Shown: one piece after another, positions 1-8,828 of the stretch
Layout of the letters: every line of letters starts with the position of its first letter
Numbering within the stretch: the first letter of the stretch is position 1
Position numbers and translations under genes: made by a program
From: Natronospira sp.
Lineage (GTDB): Bacteria; Pseudomonadota; Gammaproteobacteria; Natronospirales; Natronospiraceae
Length of the DNA: 64,000 nt
Assembly (NCBI GenBank): GCA_003558125.1
Contig: PWMQ01000108.1
Location: forward strand, 1 to 64,000
Reading direction: 5' to 3'
Notes under the pieces: model-generated
The model's input: only the letters and a program-made list of their open reading frames with translations
Database searches by the model: none
Told to the model about the DNA's origin: nothing

Positions 1-1
1 G

Positions 2-856
2 GCGGAGATGATCGTCAAGGTCAAAGAGCCCATCGAGCCGGATCTCAAGCGTCTGCGCAAGGATCATCTGCTGTTCTGCTATCTGCACCTGGCTGCCGAG
101 CCGGAATTGACCGAGCGTCTGAAGCAGATTGGCCTGACCGCCGTGGCCTTCGAAACCGTTGAAGACAAGGGCAATCTGCCGTTGCTGGCCCCCATGAGCG
201 ACATTGCCGGTCGCATTGCCATTCAGGTGGCCACCCATCTGCTGCATCAGCCGGAAGGTGGCAAGGGCATTCTGCTGGGTGGCGTGCCCGCCGCCAAGCG
301 GGGCAAGGTGGTAATCGTCGGCTGCGGCATGGCCGGTGGCAACGCCGCCCAGCTGGCTGCCGGGATCGGCGCCGAGGTGGTGGTCTTTGACAAGGATCCG
401 GCCAAGCTGGCCTGGGCCCGGACGTTCGGTCCCAATGTGACCGGTCTCTATCCCCACACGGATGATGTGATTGATCAGCTTCGCACCGCCGACATTGCCG
501 TCGGTGCCGTGCTGGTTGCCGGTGCCCGCGCCCCCCATGTGATTACCAAGGAAGCCGTCCGCGAGATGCAGCCGGGCAGTGTGGTGGTGGATATCTCCGT
601 GGACCAGGGTGGCTGTGTCGAAAGCACCCGGCCCACGACCTGGGAAGATCCCACCTACGTCTGGGAAGGGGTGACGCATTTCACCGTGACCAATATGCCC
701 GGTGCCGTGCCGCGCACGGGTTCCCAGGCCCTGTCCGCGGCCATTGCCCCTTATTGCAGCCGCCTGGCTTCCGGTAACTGGCGTGATTTCGATCCCCTCA
801 TCAAGGGCATCAACGTCGAGAACGGCGAAGTCGTTCATCCGGCCATCAAGGGTTGA
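2..856 (+). CDS. ald: Alanine dehydrogenase, 3' part (5' end outside window)
   Basis: Catalyses the reversible NAD-dependent oxidative deamination of L-alanine to pyruvate and ammonia in the cytoplasm. The reading frame is open to the left edge and begins with the family's conserved KVKEP segment, so roughly the first 85-90 residues of a usual ~370-residue enzyme are missing. The Rossmann dinucleotide motif is visible as VVIVGCGMAGG around base 312-344, followed by the acidic end of the second strand (VVVFDKD). The C-terminal block MPGAVPRTGSQALS is typical of the family. A strong intrinsic terminator follows 22 bases after the stop, so ald is transcribed separately from ftsK. The ATG at base 8 is internal, not the start. 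Confidence 0.93.
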   Translation, partial: AEMIVKVKEPIEPDLKRLRKDHLLFCYLHLAAEPELTERLKQIGLTAVAFETVEDKGNLPLLAPMSDIAGRIAIQVATHLLHQPEGGKGILLGGVPAAKRGKVVIVGCGMAGGNAAQLAAGIGAEVVVFDKDPAKLAWARTFGPNVTGLYPHTDDVIDQLRTADIAVGAVLVAGARAPHVITKEAVREMQPGSVVVDISVDQGGCVESTRPTTWEDPTYVWEGVTHFTVTNMPGAVPRTGSQALSAAIAPYCSRLASGNWRDFDPLIKGINVENGEVVHPAIKG

Positions 857-878
857 TTCCCGGCCCGGTCTGGCTGTC

Positions 879-912
879 AACGGCCGGCAGCGTCAGCTGC
901 CGGCCGTTTTTT
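879..912 (+). terminator. Intrinsic terminator of ald
   Basis: A perfect 13-bp GC-rich stem (879-891 pairing with 896-908) closes a 4-base loop (gtca) and runs directly into a T tract at 907-912. It lies 22 bases after the ald stop, which makes it a textbook Rho-independent terminator. Confidence 0.92.
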
Positions 913-982
913 GTCGCCACTGCGGACAAGAGCAGGCGGGCGGGGGCTTGTGTCGTGGGCCGGCGCGGCACAAAATGGAGGT

Positions 983-1012
983 TTGGGGGAAAGTTTCTTG
1001 GTGGGGTAAAAT
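983..1012 (+). promoter_or_regulatory. Possible sigma-70 promoter of ftsK
   Basis: A -35-like TTGGGG (983-988) and a -10-like TAAAAT (1007-1012) are separated by 18 bases, about 60 bases before the ftsK start and downstream of the ald terminator. The match is moderate and was found by eye. It is the only reasonable pair in the gap. Confidence 0.35.
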
Positions 1013-1074
1013 TGCTTGTCTGCCAGGAGTTTGGCTTTCCTGTTTGAAGCGATTTCTTTGGAGGCCGCCTAGCC

Positions 1075-3420
1075 GTGGCACAGGCCAAGACAAAAAAAGG
1101 GGAGCACTCGGCCTCCCGGGAGCGGCTCAAGCGCGGCCTGCGTGAGTCGGCGTTCTGGATATGCCTCGCTCTGGCGCTGGTCCTGTTGGCCGCCCTGGCC
1201 AGCTATGATCCGCGAGATCCCGGTTTCTCACACACCGGTGGTTTCCACGGCGTCTCCAACTGGGTCGGGCCCACCGGGGCCTGGGTGGCGGATCTGTTGT
1301 TGTTTCTGCTGGGCTATCCGGCCTATCTATTGCCGGTGCTGGTGGTCTGGAGTGGCTGGCTGATCTTCCGCAGTCGGGACGAAGACGATCAACCCGTGGA
1401 CGGGCTGACCCTGTCGTTGCGCTTTCTTGGCCTGATTTTGGCGGTGGCCACCGCCAGCGCCCTGTGCTCCATGAATTGGGCGGTGGATCCGGCGCGGGTC
1501 CCGCTGGATGCCGGGGGGGTGCTGGGCGCGGCCATCGGCGGCTTTGCCGGTGGCACCCTGGGGTATCTCGGCAGTACTCTGATTCTTCTCGCCCTGTTCT
1601 TTACCGGCGTTACCCTGTTCACCGGTCTGTCCTGGCTGGCGGTAATGGATGCCACGGGGCGCTTCACCCTTTTGCAGGCCGAGCGGCTGCGTAACCGTTG
1701 GCAGCGTCTGCTGCAGTGGTGGCAGGATCGCCGCAAGCGCCGTGAGCAGGTCGCGGAAGTGAGGGAGCAGACCAAGGCCTCCAAGAAGCGCAAGCCGCCC
1801 AAGATTGAACCGGTGCTCAGTGATCTCAAGCCTAGTGCCCGAGTCGAGCGTGAACGGCAACAGACCCTGTTCGAGCCCAATCATGCGGCGCCTTCCGGTG
1901 CCAGCCTGCCGGCACTGTCGCTGCTGGACAGTCCGCCGGCCCGCAAGGGTGGTTACTCCGAGGCGGCGCTGGAGGCCATGAGCAAGCAGGTCGAGCTCAA
2001 GCTCAAGGACTTTGGCGTGGATGTGGAGGTGGTGGCGGTCAATCCCGGGCCGGTGGTGACCCGTTTCGAGCTGCAGCCGGCCCCCGGCGTCAAGGTCAGC
2101 CAGATCAGCAATCTGTCCAAGGATCTGGCCCGGGCCATGTCGGCCATCAGTGTGCGTGTGGTGGAAGTGATTCCCGGCAAGTCGGTGGTGGGGCTCGAGA
2201 TTCCCAATGAGGACAGGGAGCTGGTCACGCTGGGCGAGATCCTCAAATCCGAGGCCTATGATGCCTCCCGGTCCTCCCTGACGCTGACCCTGGGCAAGGA
2301 CATCAGTGGTCGCCCCATGGTGGCGGACTTGCAGAAGATGCCCCATTTGTTGATTGCCGGCACCACCGGCTCGGGCAAGTCCGTGGCCATCAATGCCATG
2401 ATTCTGAGCCTGCTCTACAAGGACACGCCCGAGAACGTTCGCCTGATCATGATCGACCCCAAGATGCTGGAGTTGTCGGTCTATGAGGGAATTCCCCATT
2501 TGCTGGCGCCGGTGGTCACGGATATGAAGGATGCCGCCAACGCCCTCAAATGGTGTGTCGCCGAAATGGAGCGCCGCTACCGCCTGATGGCCGCCCTGGG
2601 GGTACGTAACCTGGCTGGTTACAACCGCAAGATCCGCGATGCGAGGAAGAAGGGCGAGGAAATCCTGGATCCCCTGGCCAACCGCAATGCGCCGCCGGAT
2701 GCCGAGCCGGGTGATCTGCCGGAACCGGAACCGCTGGACACCTTGCCCCAGATCGTCGTGGTTATCGATGAGCTGGCGGACATGATGATGATCGTGGGCA
2801 AGAAGGTGGAGGAGCTGATTGCCCGCCTGGCCCAGAAGGCCCGCGCTTCCGGGATCCACCTGGTACTGGCGACACAGCGGCCCTCGGTGGATGTGATCAC
2901 CGGCCTGATCAAGGCCAATATTCCCGCCCGGATTGCCTTTCAGGTGTCCTCGCGGGTGGACTCCCGCACCATTCTTGATCAAATGGGCGCCGAATCGCTG
3001 CTTGGCCACGGTGACATGCTCTTTCTGCCACCCGGCACCAGCATGCCCGAGCGCGTGCATGGCGCCTTTGTCTCGGACCAGGAGGTCCACCGGGTGGTGG
3101 CCGAGCTCAAGCAGAGTGGCAAACCGGAATATGACGAGGATGTTCTCAATGGCCCCTCGGAACCGGTGCCGGGTATGCCCAGTCTACCGGGAGACGGGAA
3201 TGACGGCGGTGACGAGAGCGATCCGCTGTATGACCAGGCGGTGCGCCTGGTCACCGAGACCCGCAAGGCCTCCATCTCCGGCGTCCAGCGTCGCCTGAAG
3301 ATTGGCTATAACCGGGCCGCGCGTATGATCGAACAAATGGAAGAGGCCGGTATTGTCGGGCCACTGCAGTCCAACGGTTCCCGGGAAGTACTGGCCGCGC
3401 CCCCACCGGATGCGGATTAG
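1075..3420 (+). CDS. ftsK: DNA translocase FtsK
   Basis: Septal DNA translocase that pumps chromosome dimers towards dif and activates XerCD during division. The N-terminal ~190 residues hold several membrane segments, followed by a short basic linker, so at 781 residues it is a short-linker FtsK compared with the 1329-residue E. coli protein. The motor has Walker A GTTGSGKS near residues 428-435 and Walker [12 protein letters not shown] near 559-569. The C-terminal gamma domain that reads KOPS (about 720-770) has the family pattern ending GIVGP. The GTG start at 1075 is chosen for the GGAGG 12 bases upstream and because it precedes the first membrane segment. The stop codon is TAG. lolA, rarA and serS follow in the usual gammaproteobacterial order. 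Confidence 0.96.
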   Translation: MAQAKTKKGEHSASRERLKRGLRESAFWICLALALVLLAALASYDPRDPGFSHTGGFHGVSNWVGPTGAWVADLLLFLLGYPAYLLPVLVVWSGWLIFRSRDEDDQPVDGLTLSLRFLGLILAVATASALCSMNWAVDPARVPLDAGGVLGAAIGGFAGGTLGYLGSTLILLALFFTGVTLFTGLSWLAVMDATGRFTLLQAERLRNRWQRLLQWWQDRRKRREQVAEVREQTKASKKRKPPKIEPVLSDLKPSARVERERQQTLFEPNHAAPSGASLPALSLLDSPPARKGGYSEAALEAMSKQVELKLKDFGVDVEVVAVNPGPVVTRFELQPAPGVKVSQISNLSKDLARAMSAISVRVVEVIPGKSVVGLEIPNEDRELVTLGEILKSEAYDASRSSLTLTLGKDISGRPMVADLQKMPHLLIAGTTGSGKSVAINAMILSLLYKDTPENVRLIMIDPKMLELSVYEGIPHLLAPVVTDMKDAANALKWCVAEMERRYRLMAALGVRNLAGYNRKIRDARKKGEEILDPLANRNAPPDAEPGDLPEPEPLDTLPQIVVVIDELADMMMIVGKKVEELIARLAQKARASGIHLVLATQRPSVDVITGLIKANIPARIAFQVSSRVDSRTILDQMGAESLLGHGDMLFLPPGTSMPERVHGAFVSDQEVHRVVAELKQSGKPEYDEDVLNGPSEPVPGMPSLPGDGNDGGDESDPLYDQAVRLVTETRKASISGVQRRLKIGYNRAARMIEQMEEAGIVGPLQSNGSREVLAAPPPDAD

Positions 3421-3466
3421 CAAGCGGATGTCCTCCGGGTGGGGCCGACTCAATCAGAGGTTTTTT

Positions 3467-4102
3467 ATGAAAATAAGAATGGTATGCATCGCTGTCGTCG
3501 CCGGTTTGCTTATGGGAATAAGTCCGGTTCTCGCAGCGGACGACAGGCCGGGCGCGGCGGATCTGCGTGAGATCCTCGCCGAGCTGCACAGTCTACGGGC
3601 CAACTTCGAGCAGACCGTGCTCGATTCGGAGTTCGTGGTGGATGAGACCGCCAGTGGCGAAGTGGCAATCAAGCGCCCGGGCCGTTTCCGCTGGGACTAC
3701 AGCGAGCCCTATGAGCAAGTCATCGTCTCCGATGGCGAGACCATGTGGGATTACGAAGCCGACTTCGAGCAAGTCATTGTCCGTCCCATGGACGAAACCC
3801 TGGCGACCAGCCCTGCCATGCTCTTGAGTGGCGAGGGGGACCTGGAAGACAGTTTCGTGGTGGAGGACGAGGGCATGCAGGGCAATCTGCGCTGGTTCCA
3901 GCTCCGCCCGCGTGTGCAGGACACGGAGTTCGAACGGATCCGGATCGCCGTGGGCGAGGAAACCGTGGAGTTGATGGAACTGCGAGACAACCTCGGCCAG
4001 ACCACACGGATCGAGTTTCACAATATCGAATTCAATCCCGAGCTGCCGGACGATCTGTTCCACTTCGACCCGCCGGAAGGCGTTGACGTTATTCGGCAGT
4101 GA
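3467..4102 (+). CDS. lolA: Outer-membrane lipoprotein carrier protein LolA
   Basis: Periplasmic chaperone that accepts lipoproteins released by LolCDE and carries them to LolB at the outer membrane. The product is 211 residues with a clear signal peptide (MKIRMVCIAVVAGLL, cleavage near VLA-ADD), followed by the conserved LRANFEQTV region and the RPGRFRWDY block. The ATG at 3467 is preferred over the upstream in-frame start at 3353, because the latter would add residues overlapping ftsK and hide the signal peptide. AGAGG lies 7 bases before the chosen start. The stop overlaps the rarA start in the four bases GTGA, implying translational coupling. Confidence 0.94.
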   Translation: MKIRMVCIAVVAGLLMGISPVLAADDRPGAADLREILAELHSLRANFEQTVLDSEFVVDETASGEVAIKRPGRFRWDYSEPYEQVIVSDGETMWDYEADFEQVIVRPMDETLATSPAMLLSGEGDLEDSFVVEDEGMQGNLRWFQLRPRVQDTEFERIRIAVGEETVELMELRDNLGQTTRIEFHNIEFNPELPDDLFHFDPPEGVDVIRQ

Positions 4103-5430
4103 GTGGGCATACCACCAATTCATCCACCACGCCCCTGGCCGAGCGCATGCGTCCCACCACGCCGGCCGAGCTGGTGGGGCAGGACAGTCTGCTGGCCGAA
4201 TCGGCACCGCTGCGCCAGGTTCTGGAGGGGGGGCGAGCTCATTCCATGATCCTGTGGGGCCCGCCCGGCAGCGGCAAGACCACCATCGCGCGCATGGTTG
4301 CCGAACGCTCGGGAACGGCCTTTGTCAGTCTTTCGGCGGTGATGGCGGGGGTCAAGGATGTCCGCGCGGCCGTGGAAGCGGCCCGCGCCCGGCGGGACAT
4401 GGAAGACCGGGCCACCCTGTTGTTTCTGGACGAGGTCCACCGCTTCAACAAGGCCCAGCAGGATGCCTTTCTGCCCTGGGTCGAGGACGGCACACTCTTG
4501 TTCGTGGGCGCGACTACGGAGAATCCCTCCTTCGAACTGAACAACGCCCTGTTGTCCCGAGCGCGTGTCTATCAGTTGGGCGCTCTGGACGAGGCGGGGC
4601 TGCTGTCATTGCTCCAGCGGGCGCTTCAGGATAGCGAGCGCGGTCTCGGTGAGCTGGGCATCAAGGCCGGCGAGGGCGCGCTGGAAGAAATTGCCCGAAT
4701 TGCCGACGGGGACGCCCGGCGGGCGCTGAACTTGCTGGAGGTGGCCGTCGAGGGCCTTGAATCGGGAAACACCCTGGACCGTGAGCGGGTCGCGGCGGTC
4801 ACCGTCGGCGGGGAACGGCGCCGCTTCGACAAGGGCGGCGATGATTTCTATGACCAGATCTCCGCCTTGCACAAATCCATCAGAGGCTCGGCCCCGGACG
4901 CTTCCCTGTATTGGCTTGCCCGGATGTTGGACGGCGGCTGTGATCCCCTGTACATTGCCCGCCGTCTGGTGCGGGTGGCGTCGGAAGACATTGGCAATGC
5001 CGATCCCCGGGCACTGGACCTGGCGCTCAACGCCTGGGAAGTGCAGGAAAGGCTGGGCAGCCCCGAGGGAGAACTGGCCCTGGCTCAAACCACTGTCTAT
5101 CTGGCGGTGGCCCCCAAGAGCAATGCGGTCTACATGGCCTGGAACGCCGTCCTTCGGGATGTTCGCGAGCAGGGCTCTCTGGAAGTGCCCGTGCACCTGC
5201 GCAATGCGCCCACTCGCCTGATGAAGGAGCTGGGCTACGGACACGCCTACCGCTATGCCCATGATGAGCCGGATGCCTACGCCGCGGGCGAGAGCTATCT
5301 TCCGGATGCCCTTCAGGGCCGGCGCTGGTACCGCCCAACGTCGCGTGGAATGGAAGGCCGGATTGGCGAGAAGCTGGAACGCCTCAGGGCCGCTGACCGG
5401 GCCTTCCATGATTCGAAGAATAAACAGTAA
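4099..5430 (+). CDS. rarA: Replication-associated recombination protein RarA (MgsA)
   Basis: AAA+ ATPase related to the clamp loader and to eukaryotic WRNIP1; acts at stalled or gapped replication forks. The 443-residue protein shows Walker A GPPGSGKT at residues 54-61, Walker B LLFLDEVHRF at 108-116, the sensor 1 region VGATTENPSF, and the C-terminal tetramerisation region with SPEGELALAQ. The GTG start overlaps the lolA stop. There is no ribosome-binding site separate from lolA coding sequence, so translation probably depends on lolA. serS follows after 48 bases, as in other gammaproteobacteria. Confidence 0.95.
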   Translation: MSGHTTNSSTTPLAERMRPTTPAELVGQDSLLAESAPLRQVLEGGRAHSMILWGPPGSGKTTIARMVAERSGTAFVSLSAVMAGVKDVRAAVEAARARRDMEDRATLLFLDEVHRFNKAQQDAFLPWVEDGTLLFVGATTENPSFELNNALLSRARVYQLGALDEAGLLSLLQRALQDSERGLGELGIKAGEGALEEIARIADGDARRALNLLEVAVEGLESGNTLDRERVAAVTVGGERRRFDKGGDDFYDQISALHKSIRGSAPDASLYWLARMLDGGCDPLYIARRLVRVASEDIGNADPRALDLALNAWEVQERLGSPEGELALAQTTVYLAVAPKSNAVYMAWNAVLRDVREQGSLEVPVHLRNAPTRLMKELGYGHAYRYAHDEPDAYAAGESYLPDALQGRRWYRPTSRGMEGRIGEKLERLRAADRAFHDSKNKQ

Positions 5431-5442
5431 ACGATTTTTTGA

Positions 5443-6765
<1,323 letters not shown>

Positions 6766-6788
6766 GGCAGTCTGGTGATGTTGTAACA

Positions 6789-6828
6789 ATCGGGCAGCCC
6801 GATGGGTCTCACCCCGCGGAGGGTGAGA
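6789..6828 (+). promoter_or_regulatory. Two consecutive dyads in the leader of the zinc-finger/AhpD gene
   Basis: A 15-base dyad (arms ATCGGGC/GCCCGAT, 6789-6803) is followed at 6807-6828 by a perfect 8-bp stem (TCTCACCC with GGGTGAGA) whose loop and 3' arm contain the GGAGGG Shine-Dalgarno sequence and the first base of the ATG at 6828. The second hairpin could hide the ribosome-binding site. No function is proven. Confidence 0.4.
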
Positions 6829-7691
6829 TGCATGATGAGGATTCGATGATGTTGAATTGCAGGACGGTGGCTCTGGAGGCCGACGAATTGCTTCGAGGGG
6901 AAGTATCGCCCCTGCGAGCAGCGCGCTTGCGCCTGCATATCCTGATATGTGGCAACTGCCGGCGTCATGTCGCCAATCTGCGTGCGCTCTCCGAATTGCT
7001 CGACGGTCATGGTAATGAAGCCGACAGCGGCCGGGCTCTGGAAGAACTGGAATCCGGGGTCCTTGAGGCCCTCAAAGAGGGTGGTGGCAGCAAAGTCGTT
7101 GCTTTGGTTGGGAGGGATGCCGCTCAGAGCCGCGACGAGTCACTCGCCTTCCAGGAAAGCACCGGTGAGCGTCTCCTGCGGGAGAGCATTCCCGATGAAG
7201 AGCGGGTCCAGCAGGTGCTTCGGGAGGTTCGCGAATTTGTCGGCTATATTCCGCCACACTTCCGGGTCTACGCTCAGCATCCCGGGATGTTGGAAGCCAA
7301 TTGGGCGAAGATGCGAGCGGTGGTCAAGGATGGCATATTGCCTCACCGCCTTCGCGAGGCAATCGCGATTCTGGTCTCCCATGACAATGGATGCGATTAC
7401 TGTGTTCGGGCTCACGGCCAGGTCCTCTTGGACCTGGGGGTGAATGAGGAAGTCATTGAGCGCATGAAGCAGGATGTCATGGCTGGTGACCTGCCGTTGA
7501 AAGAACGAGCGCTGCTGGTGGTGGCACGGGAGGCGAACCGTGACCCCCATGGCGCCTCGGAAGAACGGATTGCCCTGGCGCGCAAGGCCGGGGCAAGCGA
7601 TCTGGAGATACTCGAGGCACTCGGCGTCATGGAGATTTACACCTCCATCAACAAGTTCATTGACACCCTGGGGATTCCTCTGGAAGCCTGA
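6828..7691 (+). CDS. Zinc-finger (ZAS-type) protein fused to AhpD/carboxymuconolactone decarboxylase-like domain
   Basis: The 287-residue protein joins two modules. Residues ~10-70 look like the zinc-binding anti-sigma (ZAS/zf-HC2) fold: H37-x3-C41-x2-C44 matches the HX3CX2C signature exactly. Residues ~110-280 are AhpD/CMD-like, with C189-x2-C192-x3-H196 (CDYCVRAH) after an acidic residue, the redox and peroxidase centre of AhpD. No membrane segment is seen. The ATG at 6828 has GGAGGG 5 bases upstream; ATGs at 6846 and 6849 are alternatives. No ECF sigma gene is adjacent. The stop codon abuts the stop of the convergent chemoreceptor gene with no gap. A redox-sensing or peroxide-handling role is inference from the two motifs. 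Confidence 0.8.
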   Translation: MHDEDSMMLNCRTVALEADELLRGEVSPLRAARLRLHILICGNCRRHVANLRALSELLDGHGNEADSGRALEELESGVLEALKEGGGSKVVALVGRDAAQSRDESLAFQESTGERLLRESIPDEERVQQVLREVREFVGYIPPHFRVYAQHPGMLEANWAKMRAVVKDGILPHRLREAIAILVSHDNGCDYCVRAHGQVLLDLGVNEEVIERMKQDVMAGDLPLKERALLVVAREANRDPHGASEERIALARKAGASDLEILEALGVMEIYTSINKFIDTLGIPLEA

Positions 7692-8828
7692 TCAACCCTC
7701 TACCTTTGTTTGCAGCTCCCGCAATTGTCTGGCCCGGGACTCCAGCGCTTCACCCACTTCCATGTTCCGGCTGGAACCGTGAACCGAGCTTCGGGTGCCG
7801 GCTTCCAGCACCGACATCTTCTCGCGAACGGAGTCGGCTTGCTGTTTCTGCATCTGCAACTTTGCATTGATCTCCTGAGTCGAAACCTGCAACTCCCGAA
7901 TCGCACGAGCGACCATCTGGCCGGCTTCTTCCAGCCCTGACTCGCCATCGGCGGATAGCTGCAAGACACTTTCCATGTGTTGGCCGAAGTCGGTGATGGT
8001 GGCGGCCATCTGCTCGCGCAGCTCGGAAGCTTCCCTTAGTACCCGTCTGATACGGGTAGCATATTGTGTCGTCTGGAGAGCCAGGTCACTCACTTCGCTG
8101 GCAACGACCTGAAAACTCTTGCCCGCCTGGCCGGCCCGTGAAGCCTCGATACCCGCATTCAGGGCAACCAGTTTGGTATGGCCCGCGATCTGGCCGATGG
8201 AGTCGGACATCTTGACGGTTTCGTTGAAGTGAGCTTCGAACTGTGAAGAATGCTCAAGCATCTCTTTCGACCAATCCACGGCCGACTTGAGTTCTCGGAT
8301 CAGCTTGCTTGAGTTCTCTCGCGTACTGTCGAACTGACTGGAAAGATGCTCCGCAGCTTTCCGGCTGTGCTGTGTGTTTTCTTCGATGAGGTCGGCCTCG
8401 CTGGCCACTTGCTCGGCCAGGTTCGTCGCCTCTTCGGCTACTTCAAGACGCTCCCGGGACGCAGCGTTAACTTTGGTGGCTGTGTTCCGGACCTGGCTGC
8501 CAAGATCTGCAATCTCCTCAATTATTCGTCCAGCATCCGCCGTGGCCGACTGGGTAGATGACTGACCCGCGTCACGGCTACCAATGATGGTGCCAGTCAT
8601 GAAGACAAGGAATGGCACCATGTAGGTCAGCGCCATTTGTTTAAACTGAAGGCTCTCACCGCCGAGGATCGCATTAGGCTGATTGATTAGGTTCAGCAAA
8701 CTTCCCACGAGTAGTGCAACCAGCATTGCTGTCGGAAGTCGCCGACAACATGCGATAAAAAAGGTAGGTAGCCCCCGAGGGAAATGGTGTTTTTTGGGGG
8801 TCTGGACTTCTTCGCTTGTGGTGCTCAC
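7692..8828 (-). CDS. Methyl-accepting chemotaxis-like protein with NrtS-like two-helix membrane domain
   Basis: The 378-residue protein begins with two membrane helices (about 33-48 and 65-83) whose sequence (VALLVGSLLNLINQ... and LTYMVPFLV) strongly resembles the small nitrate/nitrite transporter family NrtS. It continues as a long coiled coil with the MCP signalling tip KLVALNAGIEASRAGQAGKSF (about 219-238), which contacts CheA and CheW. There is no periplasmic ligand-binding domain and no HAMP. It is the last gene of a three-gene operon: its ATG overlaps the stop of the GGDEF-EAL gene by four bases. The NrtS assignment rests on recalled family pattern; nitrate or nitrite sensing is therefore a hypothesis. 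Confidence 0.82.
   Translation of the reverse strand: MSTTSEEVQTPKKHHFPRGLPTFFIACCRRLPTAMLVALLVGSLLNLINQPNAILGGESLQFKQMALTYMVPFLVFMTGTIIGSRDAGQSSTQSATADAGRIIEEIADLGSQVRNTATKVNAASRERLEVAEEATNLAEQVASEADLIEENTQHSRKAAEHLSSQFDSTRENSSKLIRELKSAVDWSKEMLEHSSQFEAHFNETVKMSDSIGQIAGHTKLVALNAGIEASRAGQAGKSFQVVASEVSDLALQTTQYATRIRRVLREASELREQMAATITDFGQHMESVLQLSADGESGLEEAGQMVARAIRELQVSTQEINAKLQMQKQQADSVREKMSVLEAGTRSSVHGSSRNMEVGEALESRARQLRELQTKVEG

Noticed and set aside
1327-3090. 587-codon open frame on the minus strand inside ftsK
   Set aside because: It is antisense to a complete, well-conserved ftsK; the protein is low-complexity (Gly/His/Gln-rich), as expected from reading GC-rich codons backwards.
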